Of a stretch of 64,000 bases of DNA, positions 49,879 through 57,129 are shown piece after piece. How positions within the stretch are numbered: position 1 is the first letter of the stretch; every line of letters begins with the position of its first letter. Below the pieces are notes generated by a model, which saw only the letters and a program-made list of their open reading frames with translations, made no database searches and was not told where the DNA came from. Source of the stretch: Natronomonas moolapensis 8.8.11 (GTDB lineage Archaea; Halobacteriota; Halobacteria; Halobacteriales; Haloarculaceae); NCBI RefSeq assembly GCF_000591055.1, contig NC_020388.1, forward strand, positions 2,480,001 to 2,544,000, read 5' to 3'. The position numbers were made by a program, and so were the translations under genes.

Positions 49879-50181
49879 CTACAGCCCGAGTCGCTTGCGA
49901 AGCCCCTCCAGGAGCGACGATTCCCCTTCGTGTTCGTCGGGGTCGAACTCGGGGACGACCCGGTCGTCGGGGTAGATCCGCATCGGCCCGTCGCCGTTCT
50001 CGACGGTGATCAACCCGGCGTCTTTGAGTGCGGCGAGCGCCACCTCGAGTTCGTCGATGTCGGCTTCGACGTTGCTCCGGAGTTCGAACACCGTCGCGCC
50101 TTCCTCGGTCCGGTTGACGAGGGCGTCGAGCACCGCGACCTCCGTGCCGTCGCGGTCACGATACTCCCGCTTCGCCTGCAT
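49879..50181 (-). CDS. Small winged-helix protein (DUF6432-like)
   Basis: This encodes 100 residues. A compact winged helix covers residues 10-70 (DGTEVAVLDALVNRTEEGAT, then FELRSNVEADIDELEVALAA and a wing with MRIYPDDRVVPEF). A charged tail follows. It probably binds DNA or is a domain of an RNA-polymerase-associated factor. It is conserved in haloarchaea without known function. The DUF number is from memory. Confidence 0.65.
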   Translation of the reverse strand: MQAKREYRDRDGTEVAVLDALVNRTEEGATVFELRSNVEADIDELEVALAALKDAGLITVENGDGPMRIYPDDRVVPEFDPDEHEGESSLLEGLRKRLGL

Positions 50182-50263
50182 ATCCGACCGTTCGTCCGGG
50201 GTGGTCTTAACGGTTCGGCGCGTCGGGGCGGTTGGCTGGTCGGCGCATCGGACTGCCCCCGTG

Positions 50264-50587
50264 TCACTCGAGCGTCTCGAAGCGATACGTGATGATCTCG
50301 CTCGTGCCGTCCCACTCGAAGTCGCCTGGGTGGACCTGTTCCATCCGCCGTTTGTACGCCTCGAGGGAGGGCGAACCCTCCCGTTTCGCGTCGGCGTCGG
50401 TCAGGTCGCCGAGTGTCCGTTCCTCGACGTCCGTCACCTCGACGGTCGCCCCGTCGAGATCGAACGTGTCGCCCGCCGCGGCGTAGCGGTTGGCGGCACC
50501 GCGGCTCAGTTGGGTTATTTCGCCGTCAAGGACCGCATCTTTGACGTGGTCGTTCGGGAGTAACGCGTCGGGGTCTATTTCAGCCAT
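50264..50587 (-). CDS. ASCH-like domain protein
   Basis: This encodes 107 residues from ATG 50587 (MAEIDPDALLPNDHV). A beta-barrel pattern follows: DAVLDGEITQLSRG, GDTFDLDGATVEVTDVEERT and LGDLTDADAKREGSPSLEAY, then DFEWDGTSEIITYRFE. This is the small haloarchaeal ASCH/PUA-like group thought to bind RNA or modified bases. The upstream ATG 50596 would add three residues. A possible TATA element (ctcttaaga) on the reverse strand lies near 50610. Confidence 0.7.
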   Translation of the reverse strand: MAEIDPDALLPNDHVKDAVLDGEITQLSRGAANRYAAAGDTFDLDGATVEVTDVEERTLGDLTDADAKREGSPSLEAYKRRMEQVHPGDFEWDGTSEIITYRFETLE

Positions 50588-50623
50588 ATCCACCATTAGG
50601 CCGGCTCCGTCTTAAGAGCCAAG

Positions 50624-50986
50624 CTACCGGTTGAGGAAACCGCCGACGGCGCCACCGATGGCGCTGTCGACGGCGAAGACGAACGCCACGAGCGCGCCGA
50701 CGGCGAGGACGCCGACCCCGCCGAGCAGCCCGAAGGGGCCGCCGACGGTGATCCCGACGAGCGAGACGACGACGGCGAGCCCGAGGGCGATGCCCAGCCC
50801 GCCGACGGCTCCCGCGAGGAGACCGTGCCACGCGCCGCGTCCGAGGCCGCCACCCGCGATGAACCCGGCGACGCCCCCGGCGAGCAAGCCGGCCCCGACG
50901 TGGCCGACAACGGGGATCACGAAGGCGAAGACGCTTGCGACGACCCCGACGAGGAAGCCGACCAACACCGCCGTCCAATCGGTCAT
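50624..50986 (-). CDS. DUF5518-like membrane protein
   Basis: This encodes 120 residues and is almost entirely hydrophobic: four Gly/Ala/Val helices beginning TDWTAVLVGFLVGVVASVFA. The loop GGGLGRGAWHGLLAGAVGG is the family landmark. It is conserved in haloarchaea and of unknown function. It starts at ATG 50986 and ends in Phe-Leu-Asn-Arg. Confidence 0.7.
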   Translation of the reverse strand: MTDWTAVLVGFLVGVVASVFAFVIPVVGHVGAGLLAGGVAGFIAGGGLGRGAWHGLLAGAVGGLGIALGLAVVVSLVGITVGGPFGLLGGVGVLAVGALVAFVFAVDSAIGGAVGGFLNR

Positions 50987-51147
50987 ATTCGCGGTAGGGC
51001 GGACTGACAGATATGGCTGACGGCCGCCAGAGTGGACGCGGGACGCCGGTGGTCCGGCGTGTACGATACGACCGGGCGGTGGCCCGCTCGCGGCGACGCC
51101 TCCCGTGTGATCCAAACAGGCGGCGCGGGCGACGGTCGCCGGCCGGA

Positions 51148-51156
51148 CGTATAAGT
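51148..51156 (+). promoter_or_regulatory. TATA box of the DUF2157 gene
   Basis: CGTATAAGT lies about 27 bases before ATG 51179. Confidence 0.55.
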
Positions 51157-51178
51157 GGCCGGCGGCTGACCGCCGATC

Positions 51179-52282
51179 ATGGACCCCGACGCCCTCCAGG
51201 CCGAAGTCGAAAAGTGGGTTCGAGACGGCATTATCACCGAACAGCAGGCGGAGACGATCCTCGAGCGCTACGAGACGGAGAGGCCGGGGCGATCCCGCGT
51301 GGTGATCGCGCTCTCGGCCGTCGGTTCGGCCCTCGTCTTCGTCGGTCTCGTGTGGTTTCTGGCGACCAGCTGGGCGGACCTCCCGACGGCCGCACAGGTC
51401 GTCGTCCTGCTCGCGGCGCCGGGGCTCGCCTACCTCGGCGGAGCGGTCGCCGCCCGGCGGTCGCTCCCACGGGCGGGGCTGGCGCTGTCGCTGCTCGGCG
51501 CGGTGTTGACCGGCCCCTCGCTGTTTTTGCTCGCCGACCTCGCCGCGGTCGATGTCGCCACCGTGTGGCTCCTCTTGGGGTGGACGGCGGTCGCGCTCCC
51601 GACGGGACACGCACTCGGCTCCCGCGCGGGGACCGGGATCGGACTCGCCGTCCTGGCCGGTCTCGTGCTCGAACTCACGGACCCCGGCGATCCGACCGCT
51701 CCCCTGTCGCTGCTCGGCGTCGGCCTGTTCGGGTCCGCGGGGTTCCAGCGCGACCGCGTCGGGTGGGCCTACCGGGCCGTCGGCGCGACGTTCGCCCTCG
51801 TGGGCCTGCTCGCGTTGACGACGCGCGAGGGCCGGTTCGGCGGGTTCGACCCCGGGGCGTCGGCGACGCTCGGTGTGCTTGCCGTCGGCGCGTTCGCGGC
51901 GGTCGGGTGGCTCGGGCTCGGCCGAGATCGCGCCGGGGGGCGGTGGGCGGCCACAGCGCTTGCGGCGATCGTCGCCGGGACGGGCACCGCACTCGCCGCC
52001 CCAGAAACAGTCCCGAACGCGGCCGCCGTCGGCATTGCACACCTCTGTGCGGTGGCGACGATCGCGGCGACGGGTTACTACGGCTACGCGAGGGGCGCGC
52101 GCCGGTTCGTCGATTTGGCCGCGATTGCGGCGCTCGCACAGACGCTGTCGTTCGTCGCGACGACTGTCGTCGACGCGCTGTCGGGGGCGATCGCGCTCGT
52201 CGTCGCCGGAACGATTCTCATCGTCGCCGGGGTCGGCCTCGAGCGGGGGCGCCGATCGATCCTCGCGCGGACGGGAGACTGA
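51179..52282 (+). CDS. DUF2157 membrane protein
   Basis: This encodes 367 residues. The cytoplasmic N-terminal helices LQAEVEKWVRDGIITEQQAE and TILERYE match the DUF2157 start. About ten membrane helices follow. WLLLGWTAVALPTGHALGSR and YYGYARGARRFVDLAAIAAL are recognisable family segments. The function is unknown. The gene is single, and a TATA box supports the start. Confidence 0.75.
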   Translation: MDPDALQAEVEKWVRDGIITEQQAETILERYETERPGRSRVVIALSAVGSALVFVGLVWFLATSWADLPTAAQVVVLLAAPGLAYLGGAVAARRSLPRAGLALSLLGAVLTGPSLFLLADLAAVDVATVWLLLGWTAVALPTGHALGSRAGTGIGLAVLAGLVLELTDPGDPTAPLSLLGVGLFGSAGFQRDRVGWAYRAVGATFALVGLLALTTREGRFGGFDPGASATLGVLAVGAFAAVGWLGLGRDRAGGRWAATALAAIVAGTGTALAAPETVPNAAAVGIAHLCAVATIAATGYYGYARGARRFVDLAAIAALAQTLSFVATTVVDALSGAIALVVAGTILIVAGVGLERGRRSILARTGD

Positions 52283-52339
52283 GCGAACGGCGCGCCTCCC
52301 GGAGCCGACAGCGCGGTCTCGATCGCTTCGGGCGGGCGG

Positions 52340-52672
52340 CTACTCGGTTTCGAGGGTGCTCTCGCCGGCGAGGACGCGGTAGCTCTCGAGCGTGCCGGCC
52401 ATCGGCGGCGCGTCGTCGTCGTCCTTCCGTTGGACTCCGTAGTCCATCCACTGCCCTCGAGAGTAGCTGTACATCTCGAAGGCCTCGTCGGTCTCGATCA
52501 CGACGTCGACGACGGGGTCGTCGGGCGCGTCTGCCGGCACCGTCGCGGATCGGACGTCGCTGTCGGCGTCCATGACCCAGACCGCGAGACCGTCGGGGCC
52601 GAGCCGGGCTTTCGCTTCCGACTCCGAGAGGGGTCCGTCGGGCCAGCCATCGGCGGGTTTCGGTTCGTCCAT
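52340..52672 (-). CDS. Conserved small acidic protein of unknown function
   Basis: This encodes 110 residues, highly acidic. AVWVMDADSDVRSATVPADA and VVDVVIETDEAFEMYSYSRG alternate strands and loops in a compact alpha/beta pattern. No known motif was recognised. ATG 52672 is the first good start. It lies tail to tail with the DUF2157 gene. Confidence 0.55.
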   Translation of the reverse strand: MDEPKPADGWPDGPLSESEAKARLGPDGLAVWVMDADSDVRSATVPADAPDDPVVDVVIETDEAFEMYSYSRGQWMDYGVQRKDDDDAPPMAGTLESYRVLAGESTLETE

Positions 52673-52722
52673 ACGGGACGGAGGGGGGCCGCGGGCAAAG
52701 GGGCTTCGCCGTCAGCGCGTCG

Positions 52723-52773
52723 GTCGGTGGTGTCGGTGGTGTCGGTGGTGTCGGTGGTGTCGGTGGTGTCGGT
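52723..52773. repeat. Nine-base tandem repeat (gtcggtggt)
   Basis: Five perfect copies of gtcggtggt (52723-52767) plus a partial sixth lie between the acidic small protein gene and idsA, outside coding sequence. It is a microsatellite-like array that may vary in copy number. Confidence 0.9.
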
Positions 52774-52842
52774 CGCGCTCGCCGCCGCGACACGATCGAT
52801 CGCATCCGTCACGTACTTCCGAACACCGTCCCTACGTCGGTT

Positions 52843-53718
52843 ATGGAGTATCTCGAGCGCCGTCGGGCGCTTGTCGAGTCGCGGCTCGCGACCGTGCTCG
52901 AGGCGGCCGAACCGGGGGCGATGACGGAGCGACTGGAGCACGTCTCGCTCTCGGGCGGCAAGCGCGTCCGGCCGATGGTGGCGCTTCTCGCCTTCGAGGC
53001 GGCGGGCGGGGAGCTAGTCGGCGAGGACGGCCGGGGGTCGGCGGCCTCCGCGGAGGCGATCGATTTCGCCGTGGGGATCGAGCTGGTTCACAACGCCTCC
53101 CTGGTCGTCGACGACATCATCGACGAGTCGGAGCTTCGGCGCGGCGTCGAGAGCGCGTGGACAGCGTTCGGTTACGGCCCCGCGATGGCGACGAGCGACG
53201 GGCTGCTCGGGGAGGCGTTCTCGCTGTTCGGCAGCGACGATCGGGCGATGCGCACCGTCGCAGAGGCGATGGTCGAGTTGGGCGAGGGCGAGGCGACCGA
53301 ACTCGTCGCCCAGCCGACGACCGAAGCGGAGTACATGGAGTTGGCCCGCCGGAAGACCGGCGCGCTGTTTCGGGCTGCTGCCGAGTTGGGGGCCATCGCC
53401 GCCGCCGCCGACACCTACACGATCGAGTCGTTCGGCGGGTACGCAGAGCGCGTCGGGATCGCGTTTCAGATCCGCGACGACGTCCTCGATGCGACCGCGG
53501 AGGCCGACGCGCTCGGCAAGCCGGCCGGCCGCGACGAGGCCATGGAGCGCCCCTCGCTGGTCCGGATCACCGATTTGACGCCCGAGGAGGTCAACGGCCG
53601 CGCACGTGAGGAGTCCGAGGCGGCGCTGTCTGCGCTGGCGGCGGCCGATCCCGGCGACTCGCCGGCGGTCGGCTACCTGGAGGATCTCGCCGAGTTCGTC
53701 GTGGTTCGAGGGCGGTGA
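52843..53718 (+). CDS. idsA: Short-chain polyprenyl diphosphate synthase (GGPP synthase type)
   Basis: This encodes 291 residues. The first Asp-rich motif is LVVDDIIDESELRRG (Asp-Asp-x-x-Asp) and the second is QIRDDVLDATAEADALGKPA. SGGKRVRPMVAL is the entry Lys-Arg loop, and ARRKTGALFRAAAELGA precedes the second motif. It condenses isoprenyl units, making the C20 (or C25) chain for archaeal ether lipids and carotenoids. crtI at the right edge would use the same product. The haloarchaeal type is slightly short. It starts at ATG 52843. Confidence 0.88.
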   Translation: MEYLERRRALVESRLATVLEAAEPGAMTERLEHVSLSGGKRVRPMVALLAFEAAGGELVGEDGRGSAASAEAIDFAVGIELVHNASLVVDDIIDESELRRGVESAWTAFGYGPAMATSDGLLGEAFSLFGSDDRAMRTVAEAMVELGEGEATELVAQPTTEAEYMELARRKTGALFRAAAELGAIAAAADTYTIESFGGYAERVGIAFQIRDDVLDATAEADALGKPAGRDEAMERPSLVRITDLTPEEVNGRAREESEAALSALAAADPGDSPAVGYLEDLAEFVVVRGR

Positions 53719-53719
53719 G

Positions 53720-53745
53720 GCGAGCAGCGAGGCGAGCGCCAGCGA
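53720..53745 (+). repeat. 26-base direct repeat, left copy
   Basis: gcgagcagcgaggcgagcgc with the following cagcga is repeated perfectly at 54320-54345, exactly 600 bases away. It starts just behind the idsA stop. The two copies bracket the hairpin-ended element 53769-54300. Confidence 0.85.
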
Positions 53746-53768
53746 GCCTCGAAGAAGCGAGCGCGGAG

Positions 53769-54300
53769 ATTGACATCCTCCCCGCGCTGAAGCGCGAGGA
53801 TTCCAGCGCGGGACGGCGAGCCGGTCCCACGTCCCCGCTGGCAACTTCTCACCTGCCGGATGGGGTCCGGCGAGGCGATACCGGGTTCGTGCGCGATACG
53901 TCGGCCCCGCGAGGGGTGTGGCGTGTTGCGCGTCCGTTCGGACGCGGTATCCGCTTGCACCGGGCATCCCGTTTATCTCGAAGAGACAGCGGGGATGCCC
54001 CCGGTCGCCCTTTTCGGCGCGTCCGGGCACGGGCCGTGCCATCGGCCTGCCTGCCTTTCATGCCACGGTGGGCAGGCACACTCGGGCGAGGGTCGCTTTT
54101 TGTCTGCCGTCTCCCAACGGCTTCGGAGACGCCCTTGCGGGAACGGTGTGGTGGCCTTCGTCGTCCGGGCGGACCCCAATCCAACCGCCAGTTTTTGCCC
54201 GTTGTGCGTACCCACGGACACGCTGTCTGGGGGAATAATTCTGGCGGTTGTCGCCCTGGTGTCGGATTCATCCCCGCCGTGAACGGCGAGGCTCTCTCCT
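53769..54300. mobile_element. Non-autonomous element with IS200/IS605-like hairpin ends
   Basis: The left end has TTGACATCCTCCCC followed by the hairpin CGCGCT-GA-AGCGCG and AGGATTCC. The right end has CATCCCC followed by the hairpin CGCCGT-GA-ACGGCG and AGG. These two similar stem-loops at about 530 bases distance resemble the ends of haloarchaeal TnpB (IS1341-type) elements. No TnpA or TnpB protein can be read in any frame; a Cys/His-rich piece (HRPACLSCHGGQA) is not enough. It is best described as a MITE or a decayed element. Confidence 0.5.
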
Positions 54301-54319
54301 CGAACTTCCGTAACGACCC

Positions 54320-54345
54320 GCGAGCAGCGAGGCGAGCGCCAGCGA
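54320..54345 (+). repeat. 26-base direct repeat, right copy
   Basis: Perfect copy of 53720-53745, placed 40 bases before the prs start codon. It marks the right border of the 600-base insertion or duplication. Confidence 0.85.
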
Positions 54346-54384
54346 ACGAAAACGCGTTTACCCCCGGGGGACACAGAGCCGCTA

Positions 54385-55218
54385 ATGATAGTTCCGGGAT
54401 CCGCATCACAAGAGGTCGCGGCGGCGCTCGCGAGCGAACTCGACGAGCCGCTCGCCGCCGTCGAGTACGACTGGTTCGCCGACGGCGAGACGCTCGTCCG
54501 CGTTCCGGACGCCGGCGACAGGGCGATCGTCGTCGCCTCGACGGTGTCAGATTCCGCACAGGTCGAGTTGCTGCAGCTACAGGACGCCGCCCGGCAACGG
54601 GCCGAGGAGGTCGTCACCGTCCTGCCGTACATGGGCTACGGGAGACAGGACGAGGCGTTCGAGCCGGGTGAGCCGGTGTCAGCGCGGGCGATGGCGCGGG
54701 CGATCTCGACCGGAACCGACCGGGTGATGACGGTCAACCCCCACGAGGCGTCGATCGCCGACTTCTTCGAGGTGCCGTGTGCGACCGTCGACGCGGCTAG
54801 TCACCTCGCCGACCCGCTGCCCGGTCTCTCCGATCCGCTGTTTCTGTCGCCCGACGCCGGCGCGGTCGACCTCGCCGAGACTGTCCGTGACGCCTACGGG
54901 ACCGGGACGGTCGACTACTTCGAGAAGGTACGACACTCCGACACCGACGTCGAGATCCGCCCCAGCGACGCGAGTACCGCCGGACGCGACGTGGTGTTGG
55001 TCGACGACATCGTCGCGACCGGATCGACGATGAGCACCGCGATCGGCCAGCTTTCGGCCCCGGAACGCGTCTTCGTCACCTGCGTTCACCCGATGCTCGC
55101 CGCCAACGCCCGGACGAAGCTCGCGACCGCCGGCGTCGAGGCGGTGTACGGTACCGACACGATCGAGCGGGCGGTCTCGGCGGTGAGCGCCGCCCCGGCG
55201 ATCGCCGAATCGTTATAA
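54385..55218 (+). CDS. prs: Ribose-phosphate pyrophosphokinase
   Basis: This encodes 277 residues, the short archaeal form. VPGSASQEVAAALASELDEP opens it, the ATP site region is PYMGYGRQDEAFEPGEPVSA, and the PRPP-binding loop is DVVLVDDIVATGSTMSTA. VRHSDTDVEIRPSD stands in the flexible catalytic loop with Lys/Arg. It makes PRPP from ribose-5-phosphate and ATP for nucleotide, His and Trp synthesis. Its stop TAA is part of the palindrome TTATAA, which also gives the stop of the opposite peptidase gene. A TATA-like cgtttacc lies near 54353. Confidence 0.92.
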   Translation: MIVPGSASQEVAAALASELDEPLAAVEYDWFADGETLVRVPDAGDRAIVVASTVSDSAQVELLQLQDAARQRAEEVVTVLPYMGYGRQDEAFEPGEPVSARAMARAISTGTDRVMTVNPHEASIADFFEVPCATVDAASHLADPLPGLSDPLFLSPDAGAVDLAETVRDAYGTGTVDYFEKVRHSDTDVEIRPSDASTAGRDVVLVDDIVATGSTMSTAIGQLSAPERVFVTCVHPMLAANARTKLATAGVEAVYGTDTIERAVSAVSAAPAIAESL

Positions 55219-57129
55219 CTCGTTCCGTCCCGCCGCCGCGAGCGCGAGCAGTACCGCGACGAGAGCGACCCCCGGCCCGAATCCGGGGTGGCTGCCGATA
55301 CCGGTCGGGTCGGTCCCGGGCGACGCGGCGTCCCCGCCGACCGTCACCGTTGCCCGCTGCCCACCGGCGGAGACGGCGTACTCGCCCGACTCCTCGAAGG
55401 GGACGGTCGTCTCGACGGTCGCCGTCCCCTCGCCGACCCGGACGGGTTCGATCGCGACCGCCTCGGCGTCGACGACGAACGTCACCTCGCCCGCCGCGGG
55501 GCGATCGGCCGCCGAGGCGACCGTCGCGCGAAGCGTGACCGCCTCGCCTGCCATTGGTGCCGCCGGCATCGTCTCGAGACCGACCACCTCGATGCCGGCC
55601 GGCTCCTCGACCGTGACGGTCGTCCGTTCGGGGCCGACCGAGAGGTCGAACTCCCCCGCGGCGTCGAACTCGCGGGCGAACCGAAGCGTCGCCGACGCGC
55701 CGGGATCGAGGCGGCCCTCCCGGACCGCGACGGCTTCGCCATCGACCCGGAGTTCGGCCTCGAACTCGCCCGTTTCGGTGCCGACGTTCTCGGCGACGAC
55801 GTCGAGTTCGAGCGTCTCGCCGACGACGAGTGCTGGGGAATCGAGCGTCCCCGTCCGGTAGGAACCCGACACCGTCGTCCCGGCGATCGAGTACCGGACG
55901 TCCGGCCCGCCGAACGCCGCGACGTGCTCGCTCCGGGAGGCGATCGGCGGCGCCGCGGTCGTCTCGGTGTAGCGCTCGGCGTCGCTTCGGACCTCGGCGT
56001 CGCCGGCGGAGCCGATCGCGTCGAGGAACCGCCGCTGTGTCAGTTCGGCCCCCCGGCGGTTCACCCCGGCGACGACGGCGTCCAGCGACGTGTCGGCGTC
56101 GGCGCGGAGCCGCCGGTCGAGGTGGGCAAATAGCTGTGCCCCGCGCTCGTAGTCGGCGGTCGTCTCGGCCCAGGTCCCCGGATCGGCGAGGCGAACGCCG
56201 TCGTAGCCGGGGTCGGTCCCGCGTTCGAGGCGGTCCCGGAACGTCGCGTAGCGCACGTCGCCGGCCTCGTACGCCAGGAGGGCGGCGTAGTACTCGGCCA
56301 TCCCCTCCGTCGTCCAGCGCGTCGCGTCGGTCGTCGCGTAGCGCTGTCGGGTGTGGACGTACTCGTGGATCCAGGTGTTTTCTACCGTTCCGAGCGCTTC
56401 GGTGTCGCGTACCCAGAAGTCGCCGCCGGGGCCGCGCTGGACGCCGGCGGGTCCCCACGACTGGCCGGCTGTCGGGGCGGCGACGGCGAAGACGTCGGGG
56501 CGGGGACCGACCGAGAGGCGCTCGGCGGCGGCCTCGAGCGCCGCGAGTATCGCTTCGGGGTCCCCCCGGAGGGCTGCGGCCTCGGGGACGACGAGCCGGA
56601 ACGTCTGGCCCGCCGCCGAGCCCGTGTGTTCGGTGTAGGCGCCGAGATACGCCATGTGCGTGCTCGCGACCCCCTCGCCGTCGACCGTGTTGGTCCGGAC
56701 GAGTTCGGAGTCGGTGTCGGTGCTCCGCCAGGAGACGCCGACCGAGGGCGTCCGGACGAGCGCCCACTCGTCGTTCGCGACGAACGTGAGGCCCTCGCGG
56801 CCGCGGTGGCTCCCGCTGACGGTGGCGTCGTACTCGTACTCGAGGCTCGGGGTGGCGGTCGATTCGGTCCACGCGTAGGTCCGGTCGTCGACCCGTTCGA
56901 AGCCGGTCGCGTCGGTGACGTCGGTGCCGGCGGGGATCGTAATCTCCAGTTCGACGGTCGAATCGGGGATCGACAGACGGGTTTCGACGTCGATGCGGTC
57001 GTCCGTATCCGACTCCGAGAGCCCGTTCTCGAGGTCGATCGGCTCCGCCGCCGCTCCCGGGGCGGCGACGACCGCACCGAGGAGACAGCCGACGACGAGC
57101 GCGAAGACGACGACCGGCCGGGCGCCCAT
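55213..57129 (-). CDS. Secreted gluzincin (M61-like) metallopeptidase with PGF-type sorting tail
   Basis: This encodes 638 residues. A signal peptide (VVVFALVVGCLLGAVVAAPG) is followed by a beta-rich N-domain. The catalytic centre is NTWIHEYVHTRQRYATTD (His-Glu-x-x-x-His type) with the downstream Glu in RWTTEGMAEYYAALLAYEAG, a gluzincin layout like M61 glycyl aminopeptidases. Two Ig/CARDB-like beta domains follow (ETLELDVVAENVGTETGEFE). The end is SHPGFGPGVALVAVLLALAA plus Gly-Arg, a PGF sorting signal, so the protein is probably lipid-anchored outside the cell. Its ATG overlaps the ileS stop by one base (TAATG), so it is read from the ileS transcript. Confidence 0.75.
   Translation of the reverse strand: MGARPVVVFALVVGCLLGAVVAAPGAAAEPIDLENGLSESDTDDRIDVETRLSIPDSTVELEITIPAGTDVTDATGFERVDDRTYAWTESTATPSLEYEYDATVSGSHRGREGLTFVANDEWALVRTPSVGVSWRSTDTDSELVRTNTVDGEGVASTHMAYLGAYTEHTGSAAGQTFRLVVPEAAALRGDPEAILAALEAAAERLSVGPRPDVFAVAAPTAGQSWGPAGVQRGPGGDFWVRDTEALGTVENTWIHEYVHTRQRYATTDATRWTTEGMAEYYAALLAYEAGDVRYATFRDRLERGTDPGYDGVRLADPGTWAETTADYERGAQLFAHLDRRLRADADTSLDAVVAGVNRRGAELTQRRFLDAIGSAGDAEVRSDAERYTETTAAPPIASRSEHVAAFGGPDVRYSIAGTTVSGSYRTGTLDSPALVVGETLELDVVAENVGTETGEFEAELRVDGEAVAVREGRLDPGASATLRFAREFDAAGEFDLSVGPERTTVTVEEPAGIEVVGLETMPAAPMAGEAVTLRATVASAADRPAAGEVTFVVDAEAVAIEPVRVGEGTATVETTVPFEESGEYAVSAGGQRATVTVGGDAASPGTDPTGIGSHPGFGPGVALVAVLLALAAAGRNEL

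Noticed and set aside
53860-54282. 140-codon frame inside the hairpin-ended element with a few Cys/His residues
   Set aside because: No TnpA or TnpB motif, basic low-complexity ends, and the Cys spacing does not fit a zinc ribbon of TnpB.
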